Assembly: GCA_024742305.1 (NCBI GenBank)
Contig: JANSYQ010000010.1
Coordinates: 1 to 64,000, forward strand
Length of the DNA: 64,000 nt
Source: a bacterium
Lineage (GTDB): Bacteria > Bacteroidota > Bacteroidia > Flavobacteriales_D > Crocinitomicaceae
Direction of reading: 5' to 3'
How positions within the stretch are numbered: position 1 is the stretch's first letter; each line of letters opens with the position of its first letter. Both the position numbers and the translations under genes were made by a program. Below the pieces are notes generated by a model that was not told the DNA's origin, ran no database searches, and saw only the letters and a program-made list of their open reading frames with translations. Of this stretch, positions 43,401-52,791 are shown one piece after another.

Positions 43401-44681
43401 ATGCCCGAAAATTTTATTCAAGAATTGCAATGGAGAGGTATGATCCACGATATCATGCCCGGAACGGAAGAAGCACTCAACAAGCAAGTATCGAGCGGAT
43501 ATATTGGTTTCGATCCAACGGCAGATTCACTGCACGTAGGAAGTTTGGTGCAAATTATGATTTTGGTGCATTTTCAACGTGCCGGACATAAACCGTACGC
43601 TTTAGTGGGCGGCGCTACCGGAATGGTAGGAGATCCTTCGGGGAAGTCACAAGAACGAAATTTACTCGACTCAGAGACGCTAAATCACAACGTAGAGTGC
43701 GTTCGAAAGCAATTGGAGCAGTTTCTCGATTTTGACTGCGGCGAAAACTCTGCCGAGATGGTCAATAACTACGACTGGTTCAAAGACATGTCCTTTTTGG
43801 AGTTCATCCGTGACGTCGGAAAGCATATTTCTGTGAACTATATGATGGCAAAAGATTCGGTGAAATCACGCCTAGAGACGGGAATGTCTTTCACAGAATT
43901 TTCTTACCAGTTGGTGCAAGGCTACGATTTCTACCATTTGAACAAGCACCACAATTGCATCGTTCAGTTAGGCGGGTCTGACCAGTGGGGAAATATTGTG
44001 ACGGGTACTGAACTCATTCGCCGAAAAGGTGGAGGAGAGGCGTATGCAGTAACCACACCTTTAATCAAAAAAGCCGATGGAACGAAGTTTGGAAAAACGG
44101 AAGGAGGCAATGTTTGGCTGGACGCGAAACGAACATCTCCGTACGAGTTCTATCAGTTTTGGCTCAATGCCTCAGATGCCGACGCCGAGAACTACATCAA
44201 GATTTTCACGTTGATGCCGAAAGAAGAAATTGAAGCATTAATAACGAAACATAACGAAGCACCACATCAACGAGCTTTACAAATTGCTTTGGCAGAAGAT
44301 ATCACCGAACGCGTACACGGACAAGAAGCCTTGCAAACGGCAAAGGTGGTAACCAATCTACTTTTCGGGAAAGCATCTCATGAAGATGTGGTAGGTATGA
44401 GCGCCAACGATTTCGAAGGAATGCGAGGCGCTGTGGACGTTGCAACCATCTCCAAAGATGAATTCGGTGATGGCATCGGAATTTTGGATGCATTGTCCGG
44501 AAAAACCGGCTTTTTGAAGTCTAACGGAGAAGCAAGAACAGCGGCAAAACAAAACGCAGTATCAGTCAATAAAGAAAAAGTAGACGATCAATTTTCGATC
44601 ACTGTCGATACCCTGATTCATGACAAATATGTCCTTTTGAGCAAGGGAAAGAAAAATAATTACCTTTTAATCGTAGAGTAA
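43401..44681 (+). CDS. tyrS: Tyrosyl-tRNA synthetase
   Basis: 426 residues. Class I synthetase with the HIGH-like S-L-H-V-G-S-L, the tyrosine site region QGYDF and QLGGSDQWGN, and the KMSKS-like K-F-G-K-T-E. The C-terminal S4-like RNA-binding domain ends the protein. Charges tRNA-Tyr. Directly downstream of gldA. Confidence 0.97.
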   Translation: MPENFIQELQWRGMIHDIMPGTEEALNKQVSSGYIGFDPTADSLHVGSLVQIMILVHFQRAGHKPYALVGGATGMVGDPSGKSQERNLLDSETLNHNVECVRKQLEQFLDFDCGENSAEMVNNYDWFKDMSFLEFIRDVGKHISVNYMMAKDSVKSRLETGMSFTEFSYQLVQGYDFYHLNKHHNCIVQLGGSDQWGNIVTGTELIRRKGGGEAYAVTTPLIKKADGTKFGKTEGGNVWLDAKRTSPYEFYQFWLNASDADAENYIKIFTLMPKEEIEALITKHNEAPHQRALQIALAEDITERVHGQEALQTAKVVTNLLFGKASHEDVVGMSANDFEGMRGAVDVATISKDEFGDGIGILDALSGKTGFLKSNGEARTAAKQNAVSVNKEKVDDQFSITVDTLIHDKYVLLSKGKKNNYLLIVE

Positions 44682-44815
44682 GACAACGATTTACAGCGTA
44701 GTTACGTCTTCTAGTTGACTGATCAAAATGCTGATTCACCATTCGTTAGGATTGGGATGGAAATTTTGGACTTGATCCAGTTCTCGTTGTTTTGAAAATT
44801 AACGACTTACTACAG

Positions 44816-47800
44816 ATGAAACTACCACGATTGCTGCATGTTGTAGCGTTTTTGCTAATGACTTCTACCACGTTTGGTCAAGGAGGAATCATCCCTACCG
44901 TAGGGAAAGAATTTTGGATGGGCTACATGAATAATTATGGAACCTACGCCAATACCATCGACTTACAATTATTTATATCAGGAGGAACTGCTACCAGCGG
45001 AACTGTTGAAATTCCACTCCAAGGATGGTCACAAGGGTTTACCGTTACTCCAGGGGCAGTAACTACAGTAACAGTACCAACGGCAATGGCACACCATGTT
45101 TTGAATGATGTTGTGGAAAACCGTGGGGTGCATATTACTACCCTCGATACGGTCAGTGTCTTCGCGATTAACTTTCACCCTTACACGGCAGATGCCAGTA
45201 AGGTATTGCCCGTTCGATCTATTGGAACCGAGTACATCGTAAGTACCTTTCAAGGTATTGGTGGTGGATTCACACTGAATTCTGAATTTTTAATTGTCGC
45301 CACGGAAGATGGAACAGAAATAGAAATCACTCCATCTGTAGCTACGGCTGGAGGAAATCCAGCGGGAGTACCGTACATCGTTCAGCTCGATGAAGGAGAA
45401 ACCTATCAGGTCATGGCGGCCTCGAATAACACTGACTTATCCGGCTCAACGATAGTCGCCACGCCGTCCAGCGGAAGTTGTCGACCATTTGCTGTTTTCG
45501 CAGGTGCACAATGTACAAACATCCCTAACGGATGTACCGCCTGTGACCATATTTACGATCAATTATTACCCACAGATGCATGGGGCGATGAATACTACAT
45601 TGTTCCTTTTAGTGGAACGTCGGGCTATACATATTCAGTAACCGCCCGCGACAACGGAACATCTGTATCTGTTGATGGCGGTGCGCCTTTTATTCTGAAT
45701 GCCGGTCAATCACAATTCTTCAACAACGTTCCAACAGGAGTGCAAGTGGTAGGTTCTGCGCCTATCGCTGTGACTCAATTTATGCAAGGCGTAACGTGTA
45801 GTATTACTGGTGACCCGGCGATGCTTTCTTTGAATGGTGACGATCAGAAAATTTCGGATGTTACTTTCAGTACAGTGACCTCAGCTGTGATCAATCAACA
45901 CAACTTGAACGTAGTCGTTGAAACCGTGGACATTGGAACGGTTCTTCTAGACGGAGTTGCCATCCCCGCAGGAAGTTTTAGTCCGTTCCCGTCAAATCCT
46001 ACAAACTCGTATGCCTCTGTCGGAATTACGCAAGGAAGTCACAACCTTTCTGCTCCAAACGGATTCAGCGCGTATGTTTACGGAACGGGTAGCGCAGAAA
46101 GTTATGCTTATTCGGTAGGATCTTTCCAACCAGAACCGCCGCTTGTGGTAGATACAGCACTTTGTACCAACGACACAGTTTGGCTCGCTCCGCCGCAATC
46201 ATTATTCAGTCCAGAATGGACAACCTTATCCGATACGAACACTGTAATTGGGACGAACAACCAGTTAATCCTCGTACCGCCAATTGTGAATGACGTGTAC
46301 ATTGTAACTGGAAACTCATTGCTTTCCGGATGTGAGGAAGAATACTTATTCAGCGTAGCGACTCCAACACCACCAGTAATTGATGTTACGGCAAGTGAAG
46401 ATACCGTATGTATGTTCGAACAAGTGCAAATGAACGTCTCCATCGCACCTACAGGAAGTTACGATATTCAGTGGTCGCCTTCGTACTACTTTGATAATCC
46501 AACTTCGCAAAGTCCTGTACTTACGGCGCTAGTGAGCGGTTGGTACTATGCAGATGTTTCCACTATTGGCTCTACGTGTAGTTCGGCACGCGACAGTATT
46601 TGGATTGAAGTAAACGGTGGAAGTATCGGTGAACTCGATCTTACAACCACCAATTCATTTATTTGTGCCGGAGATTCAACACAACACAATTTGGATGTCT
46701 ATCAAATCGTTCATTTCGATGACTTCAACGGTGGTAACGATCCGAACCTTTGGAACAACATTGCAGGATTTACCAACTCAAATGCCTGTGGATCTGTAAC
46801 CGGAGATGCTCTCTTATTTGACGGTGCTGCTCCAAGAGTTGCGGAAACTGTGGACATGAACACCACCAATGGAGGAACAATTGACTTTACGATAAAAATT
46901 GCCAATGGAACAGCACCTTGTGATGATGCTGAATTTGGTGAGGACGTACTACTTCAGTATTCAAATAATGCGGGAGGTACTTGGACGACCATTTCAACGT
47001 TGTTCGAAAATGCGTATCCAAACTTTACTGTGGTTTCCACACCAATTCCGCTAGCAGCGCAAACGGCGGCAACCCGATTTAGATGGATTCAGCCTGTATT
47101 TACGGGTGTAGCAGAAGACGTTTGGGCATTGGACAATGTATCGTTCCAAATGCTAGACAATTCTGGATTTACATTTACATGGACACCTTCCGGAGACCTC
47201 GCCGATCCCACAGCAACAACAACTATGGCAGGACCGACAGTGGATACATGGTATGTGGTAGATATCGTGCAAGGTCAGTGTATTTATACGGACTCCGTAT
47301 TTGTAGATGTTGATGACTTTACCGTAGACGCTGGTCCAGACACAACCTTGTGTTTTACGAATGGATACCAAATGCAAGCATCAACTAACTCAGGAAATCC
47401 AACGTATCAATGGAACCAAGGTCCGGTACTTTCGAGCACCACGGTACTGAATCCGACCATTCAAGCGGATACAACGCTCACTTATACATTAACGGTTGAT
47501 AATGGCGTTTGTGCCATATCGGACTCCGTAACAGTTACCTACATTTCTGGAACTACGGTAGGCTCTTTGGGAGATACTACCATCTGTGAAGGCGATTCGA
47601 TTGTTATCGATATGACTGGAAACACAAACATTCAGTGGACGCCTACTACGGATATTACGAATCCAACTAGTACCAGCCCAATATTCCATCCAACAACGGA
47701 TCAAATTTACTATGTAACGTACACGTCACCGTTGAACTGTGCATTGATGGATTCCATCCAGTTTTGGGTAAATGAACTGCCAGATGTGACAATAACTACA

Positions 47801-49360
47801 TCGGATACAACCGTATGTCTAGGAGAACCAGTAACTATCAATACGACGATCAATAACGTGCCTAACCCAACCTATACTTGGGTGACTACTGAGACGACAC
47901 CGTCTATAACAACCAATACTGCCGGAGTATATTGGGTTACAGCAACCTCTTCGTGTGGAACGGATACAGACGCGATGACCATCTCGAATTTTGCACCAAT
48001 TCCTCTAGATTTAGGAAACGACACCACACTTTGCGATGGAGACGTTTTACTGCTGTCTGTTACGATTCCAGCAAACGGTTCGGCATTGTGGTCGGATAAC
48101 TCAACAGGTAACTCTTACACAGTAAACACAGCTTCTCAGGTATGGGTAGAATTGACCGATTCAAACGGTTGTGTTATTGCCGACACGATCAATGTGGGAT
48201 ATCACCCAGTTACCGTTGTTGATCTTGGACCAGACTTCAGTATTTGTGAGTACGAAACAGTACAAATTGATGCGACAGTTCCTTCTGGAGTATCCTATGT
48301 ATGGTCTCCAGGGAACCAAACAACCGCTCAAATTGATGTTGATGCCGGAGGAACCTACACGGTCACTGTTACAGATGTGAACGGATGTGTTGCCGACGAT
48401 GATATCGTGGTAACGGAAATCCTAGCACCAGTGCCTGATATCGTTGGTCCAACGGATTATTGTATCACGGACACTGTTACTTACTCATTGACGCAAGCAT
48501 ACAACGCATACAATTGGTCAACAGGAAGTACTGCTCCAACAACAGAGTTGTATGGTTCAAATAGTTTTGTTGCCGTTGCGGTAACGGGTCCTAATGGATG
48601 TATTGGGTACGATACGATGAACGTTCAAGTGCATCAAATTCCAACGATTGATTTACAGCCATTGTATTACTTATGTGATACCAATCAAGTTGCGGTGACT
48701 GCTTTTCTTCCGAATGCAACATCGTACACGTGGGATAATGGAATGACGGGAGCGACAGTTGTTTTAGGAGAAGGAACCTACACAGTAACAGGTGTTGCCG
48801 TGTGTGAAGTACAAGCATCCACTGAGATTATTGTAGGACAAGTTGACTTTACCTTGGGTAACGATCGCCATATCTGTCACGATGAAGAAGTATTCATTGC
48901 TCCTGTAATCAATGGTTTAGATTCAATATTGTGGTGGAATGATGGATCAACAAACTACATGTATAGTCATGACGAACCGTTTAGTTTCTACGATACGCTA
49001 GAAATCGTTGCGACAGCTTATGGTTGTGGAGATGTAACCGATACGGTTTACTTATACGTTGATGATTGTAACTGTCCGTTCTTCGTTCCGAATACATTCA
49101 CACCAAATGGAGATGAATACAACAACGGTTTAACGGTGGAGCACGATTGTCTATTCGAAGAGTTTGAGTTCCGCATCTTCAACCGTTGGGGAGAGGTCAT
49201 CTTCGAGGCACAAACAGCCGACTTTATTTGGGACGGCACGTTCGCAGGACGCGTGATACAAGATGGAACCTATGTTTGGCAAGCCGTTTACAAGTATGCC
49301 TACGACCAAGAAAGGACGGAGGTCTACACAAGAACAGGGCACATAAATGTGATCAAATAA
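44816..49360 (+). CDS. Giant T9SS type B surface protein (IgGFc-binding-type N-terminus)
   Basis: 1514 residues from the ATG at 44816; an earlier in-frame TTG would place extra residues before the signal peptide. Signal peptide (ending TTFGQ). N-terminal IgGFc-binding-like domain (about 25-450) with V-G-K-E-F-W-M-G-Y and F-L-I-V-A-T-E-D-G-T-E-I. A reelin-like module (about 615-790) contains C-D-D-A-E-F-G-E-D-V-L-L-Q-Y and F-R-W-I-Q-P. Many PKD/Ig-like repeats follow with D-T-T-[LVI]-C. A type B (gliding-motility-associated) C-terminal sorting domain (about 1425-1514) has V-P-N-T-F-T-P-N-G-D-E. Exported by T9SS and displayed or secreted; probably adhesive. Paralogue of the protein at 52792-57825. 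Confidence 0.9.
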   Translation: MKLPRLLHVVAFLLMTSTTFGQGGIIPTVGKEFWMGYMNNYGTYANTIDLQLFISGGTATSGTVEIPLQGWSQGFTVTPGAVTTVTVPTAMAHHVLNDVVENRGVHITTLDTVSVFAINFHPYTADASKVLPVRSIGTEYIVSTFQGIGGGFTLNSEFLIVATEDGTEIEITPSVATAGGNPAGVPYIVQLDEGETYQVMAASNNTDLSGSTIVATPSSGSCRPFAVFAGAQCTNIPNGCTACDHIYDQLLPTDAWGDEYYIVPFSGTSGYTYSVTARDNGTSVSVDGGAPFILNAGQSQFFNNVPTGVQVVGSAPIAVTQFMQGVTCSITGDPAMLSLNGDDQKISDVTFSTVTSAVINQHNLNVVVETVDIGTVLLDGVAIPAGSFSPFPSNPTNSYASVGITQGSHNLSAPNGFSAYVYGTGSAESYAYSVGSFQPEPPLVVDTALCTNDTVWLAPPQSLFSPEWTTLSDTNTVIGTNNQLILVPPIVNDVYIVTGNSLLSGCEEEYLFSVATPTPPVIDVTASEDTVCMFEQVQMNVSIAPTGSYDIQWSPSYYFDNPTSQSPVLTALVSGWYYADVSTIGSTCSSARDSIWIEVNGGSIGELDLTTTNSFICAGDSTQHNLDVYQIVHFDDFNGGNDPNLWNNIAGFTNSNACGSVTGDALLFDGAAPRVAETVDMNTTNGGTIDFTIKIANGTAPCDDAEFGEDVLLQYSNNAGGTWTTISTLFENAYPNFTVVSTPIPLAAQTAATRFRWIQPVFTGVAEDVWALDNVSFQMLDNSGFTFTWTPSGDLADPTATTTMAGPTVDTWYVVDIVQGQCIYTDSVFVDVDDFTVDAGPDTTLCFTNGYQMQASTNSGNPTYQWNQGPVLSSTTVLNPTIQADTTLTYTLTVDNGVCAISDSVTVTYISGTTVGSLGDTTICEGDSIVIDMTGNTNIQWTPTTDITNPTSTSPIFHPTTDQIYYVTYTSPLNCALMDSIQFWVNELPDVTITTSDTTVCLGEPVTINTTINNVPNPTYTWVTTETTPSITTNTAGVYWVTATSSCGTDTDAMTISNFAPIPLDLGNDTTLCDGDVLLLSVTIPANGSALWSDNSTGNSYTVNTASQVWVELTDSNGCVIADTINVGYHPVTVVDLGPDFSICEYETVQIDATVPSGVSYVWSPGNQTTAQIDVDAGGTYTVTVTDVNGCVADDDIVVTEILAPVPDIVGPTDYCITDTVTYSLTQAYNAYNWSTGSTAPTTELYGSNSFVAVAVTGPNGCIGYDTMNVQVHQIPTIDLQPLYYLCDTNQVAVTAFLPNATSYTWDNGMTGATVVLGEGTYTVTGVAVCEVQASTEIIVGQVDFTLGNDRHICHDEEVFIAPVINGLDSILWWNDGSTNYMYSHDEPFSFYDTLEIVATAYGCGDVTDTVYLYVDDCNCPFFVPNTFTPNGDEYNNGLTVEHDCLFEEFEFRIFNRWGEVIFEAQTADFIWDGTFAGRVIQDGTYVWQAVYKYAYDQERTEVYTRTGHINVIK

Positions 49361-49375
49361 CAACTAGCTAATAAT

Positions 49376-49404
49376 GAAAGGGATTCGAAAGGATCCCTTT
49401 TTTT
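49376..49404 (+). terminator. Intrinsic terminator of the first giant surface protein
   Basis: AAAGGGAT, loop TCGAAAGG, ATCCCTTT, then TTTT. Begins 17 nt after the stop. Confidence 0.8.
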
Positions 49405-49844
49405 GTGTGTATACTCATCCAAAGCTAATGATCTTTGTAGTTGCTTTAATTCTTTCTCGCGTCGAAGGAGTTGAAACTTAGGTAATAAGTAGGCGACTTT
49501 CTAGATAACGGCAAGGCTGCATTTTTTCACCACACCGTGCCTGTCGGCAGACAGGGAGGCACGAAGAACACAATGAAAAGCTGCTTGAGAAGGGACACTG
49601 AATTTTGACGGAGTCACAATCCTTAGTGTCTTCACTAGTCCTAGGTTTTGAACTTTACTCCGTGCGCGTGGAGCCTTTGTTCCTTCGCCAAAGCTGCGGC
49701 AAAGGTGCTGTGGTACACTCTCAATTTTGAGCATCGAGCCAACATCTATGCAATTACCTATAAGTACCCATTGAAATTCATAAGGAAACCAAATACATTT
49801 TCAGATTGGGTTTGGAAAGAATTTTAGTGATTTAAATTAGAAGA
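49405..49844. other. Non-coding region with a nested palindromic repeat
   Basis: No gene was found. At 49523-49575 the sequence TTTTTCACCAC...GGAGGCACGAAGAAC resembles a common intergenic element and is interrupted by the palindrome CCTGTC-GGCA-GACAGG (49540-49555). A TTGTTCCTTCGCC/GGCAAAGG-type structured stretch follows at 49678-49712. Similar TTCACCAC...GGGCACGA sequence is at 42150-42187. Confidence 0.4.
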
Positions 49845-52583
49845 TCACATCTTCGTAAATCGTAAGGTATGTGTACCAATGCGAATGAAGTAAGCTCCAC
49901 GTGCTAAATGTTCTACAGATACCACTTGAGTCTCATCCAACGTGCTCGAAGAAATGAATTCACCTGAAATGTTCAATATTTCATAGGTAGTTCCTGTTGG
50001 AATCTCTCCATGAATACGAATCTCATTCGTAGCAGGAACGGGTGAAAGAGAAATATCTTCTGTAGAAATGGAACTTAATGAGAGCGTACTAATGGTCACG
50101 CAATCAGATGTATCCGAACAGCCATCAAAAGTGACAATTACCGCGTATTCACCGTTTGAAGTTGGAGCAAATGAACTACTAGTAGCGCCACCAATTGGAA
50201 GGTTTGTCGCACAGTCGATCCATTGATAGGTAGCATTGGACTGTTGCGCTGTTATTACGTTGTTGTTTTCCGTTGTACCCACATTCACTGTGGTTACCGA
50301 AACATACGTCGTGATGGTTGAATCGCACCCATAGATTGTCGTGAAGTTGTCAACCTGAGAAATGTCCGACGTAATATTAGTTTGAGTTACGCCATTAGGA
50401 AACGTGTAAGAATCACCCGAGCAAATAAAGGCATCAATTATCTCAGAAACTTGTGCATGCACTATAACATTGGTCGTAATTGTAGAGTCGCATCCTTGGA
50501 TCGTAACTAGATTGTCTGTTTGGGAGATATTTGTGGTAATATTCGATACGGTTGTACCATTGGGAAACGTGTATGAATCCCCGGAGCAAATATCGGCATT
50601 GATTGTTAAGTTATAGTCCGGATGAAGCGCAACATTGGTCGTGATTATTGAGTCGCACCCTTGCCATGTTTGTAATGAGCTAATATGACTTGTTGGAGCT
50701 GTAATGACTTCTGAGCTTCCGTCAGGATAGTTTACAGTTTCACCTGAACAAACACTTACCGATTCATTCAGTGCGTAGGTCGGGTTAACAGACACAGCTC
50801 CGCTACCAATTTGACTAGTACATCCATTCAACGTGTATTCTACATCATATACAGTAGTTACCGCAGGGCTTACGTTGATTGTGGCAGTAACATCTCCTGT
50901 ATTTGTCCAGTTAAATGTTCCGCCTCCAGTAGATGGCGTAGCCGTTAAAGCAGTGCTTTCTCCAGCACAAATGGTCGTGCTATTCACAGTAACTGATGGA
51001 ATTGGATTCACCGTCACGGTGGCCGTTTCAGTAGCGCTCACGCAACCATTTAAAGTGTAAACTACATCGTAGCTTGTAGTCGTTGTTGGGGAAACCGTTA
51101 TGGTCTGGGTCGTTTCGCCGGTTGAAATCCAATCATAGTCACCACCTGAAGTAGATGGAGTAGCAGTAAGCGTAGTGCTTTCACCGTCGCAAATAGAGAC
51201 ATTATTGACAGCAACTGTTGGAATTTCATTGATGGTTACACTAAAGTTCGCAGTATTACATCCATTGCTGTTACACGCAGTCAAACTTGCGCTGTACGTT
51301 CCCGACGAGGGATAGCAAATAGTTGTAGGATGTTGATCCGTACTACTCGTAGTGCTCGCCCCGGGAAAGGACCACGTCCAAGAAGTGGGATTGTTCGTGC
51401 TAATATCAGTGAAGTCGATACAGCCGCCCTCACAAACAGCGTTAGTGGACGCAGAGATTCCTGCAACCGGGGCCACTGTTGGAACTTCATACCATTGCGC
51501 AATGTGATTCATCGGACTTCCCTCAGCCTGCGTGTAGGCTCCTCCTGCGAAGAAAATTCCATTCCAAACCGCCGCCGATTTTACATACTCGTCAATTCCA
51601 GTGGCGTCAAATCCTTGTCCCATCGGACTCCAGTTGGTGCCATCCCATCGAGCAATTTTATTACAAGAAACGCCTCCTGCCGTGGTGAAATATCCGCCGG
51701 CAATTAAATTTCCGTTGTATTCATGAATCGCACGACAATATTCGTTCAATCCCGTTCCCAATGCGGTCCAATCGGAACCGTTGTACATGGCAATTCCTGA
51801 CATATTGTAATCCACGACGCCTGCGTTTCCATCAATTAATTCAGGAAACTCACCGCCCATGTAAAGATTCCCATCGTTTGGGTTGACGTATAACACGCGT
51901 ACTGTTTCATTTACACCACCAACAAGGTCAACTCCAAAATTCCCTCCGATCCATTGGCTGTTGGCATCATCCCATTTTACCACGCCGTCACTTGGAGAGT
52001 TTCCACCAACGTTGTTGAAATCGCCGCCTACCCAAAGTTCTCCATCGAAAACAGTCATGCATCGAACATCATTATCCATATCCGTCACCGCTCCCATAGA
52101 CTCAAACGTTTGCGTCGTGGTGTTCCATCGTGCTACCCGGTTGATTGGAACGCCATTCGCTTGTGTAAAATCACCGCCAATAATCAAATCTCCGTTGTAA
52201 ACGGTGCACGTAAGTACGTCGTTATTAAATCCTTGATCCAATGCTGTCCATGATGTTCCATCCCAAACAGCTACTCCATTACAACCCGGACATGGTTGAA
52301 AGTTGTTCCAAAAATCACCTACAACGACCAAATTTCCGTTCCAAACACAGCCTGCGCGGGCAACAATTCCAACACCGCCTCCAAGACACGACCAACTTGT
52401 TCCGTCCCAAACTGCAACACGATTACAAGGATTGTTAAAACTGCCAAGATTTACTAGTTGCCCGTTCCAAACCAACATTCCGTGACTGCTATTATTAGTG
52501 CCGCCACCAACGTCTTGCCAAGTTTGAGAATAGGACGAAAATGAGACTCCGAAGAGTAGAAGTAGAAGGGTAATGGGTTTCAT
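49845..52583 (-). CDS. T9SS type A secreted protein with Kelch-like, PKD and Ig-like repeats
   Basis: 912 residues. Signal peptide (ending SSYSQ). N-terminal half (25-375) is a repeated W-D-G-T-[SN]-W motif with G-G-x-F-T, like Kelch/beta-propeller repeats. Then a PKD domain (about 378-455) with the W-T-W-S-F-P-G core, two near-identical Ig-like repeats (I-C-[DA]-G-E-S-T-[TA]-L-T-A-T-P-S-T, about 460-625), and three repeats of C-S-G-[DE]-x-x-x-[FY]-P-[ND]-G (about 640-780). A type A C-terminal sorting domain (about 840-912) ends I-R-I-G-T-H-T-L-R-F-T-K-M. Exported by T9SS. Divergent from the second giant protein. Confidence 0.85.
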   Translation of the reverse strand: MKPITLLLLLFGVSFSSYSQTWQDVGGGTNNSSHGMLVWNGQLVNLGSFNNPCNRVAVWDGTSWSCLGGGVGIVARAGCVWNGNLVVVGDFWNNFQPCPGCNGVAVWDGTSWTALDQGFNNDVLTCTVYNGDLIIGGDFTQANGVPINRVARWNTTTQTFESMGAVTDMDNDVRCMTVFDGELWVGGDFNNVGGNSPSDGVVKWDDANSQWIGGNFGVDLVGGVNETVRVLYVNPNDGNLYMGGEFPELIDGNAGVVDYNMSGIAMYNGSDWTALGTGLNEYCRAIHEYNGNLIAGGYFTTAGGVSCNKIARWDGTNWSPMGQGFDATGIDEYVKSAAVWNGIFFAGGAYTQAEGSPMNHIAQWYEVPTVAPVAGISASTNAVCEGGCIDFTDISTNNPTSWTWSFPGASTTSSTDQHPTTICYPSSGTYSASLTACNSNGCNTANFSVTINEIPTVAVNNVSICDGESTTLTATPSTSGGDYDWISTGETTQTITVSPTTTTSYDVVYTLNGCVSATETATVTVNPIPSVTVNSTTICAGESTALTATPSTGGGTFNWTNTGDVTATINVSPAVTTVYDVEYTLNGCTSQIGSGAVSVNPTYALNESVSVCSGETVNYPDGSSEVITAPTSHISSLQTWQGCDSIITTNVALHPDYNLTINADICSGDSYTFPNGTTVSNITTNISQTDNLVTIQGCDSTITTNVIVHAQVSEIIDAFICSGDSYTFPNGVTQTNITSDISQVDNFTTIYGCDSTITTYVSVTTVNVGTTENNNVITAQQSNATYQWIDCATNLPIGGATSSSFAPTSNGEYAVIVTFDGCSDTSDCVTISTLSLSSISTEDISLSPVPATNEIRIHGEIPTGTTYEILNISGEFISSSTLDETQVVSVEHLARGAYFIRIGTHTLRFTKM

Positions 52584-52791
52584 ACGTAGCAGGGTTGTTT
52601 TATCTTCTCTTAATAACGACGTAATATATTACTAATAGGTTGATTAGCATGAGGTATTGCTAGGAAAAATAATCTTTTGGCCTTTCTTCTACTTCCATAA
52701 AATCGGCTTTTTTACGGTTGAATCAATAATCGTGACACTTAAAGTTTTTGCCAAGAAAGATGTAGAGATTTCCCTTACATTGTAAGTACTT

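Noticed and set aside
49501-49734. 77-codon minus-strand ORF
   Set aside because: Lies across intergenic repeat sequence; translation looks random.
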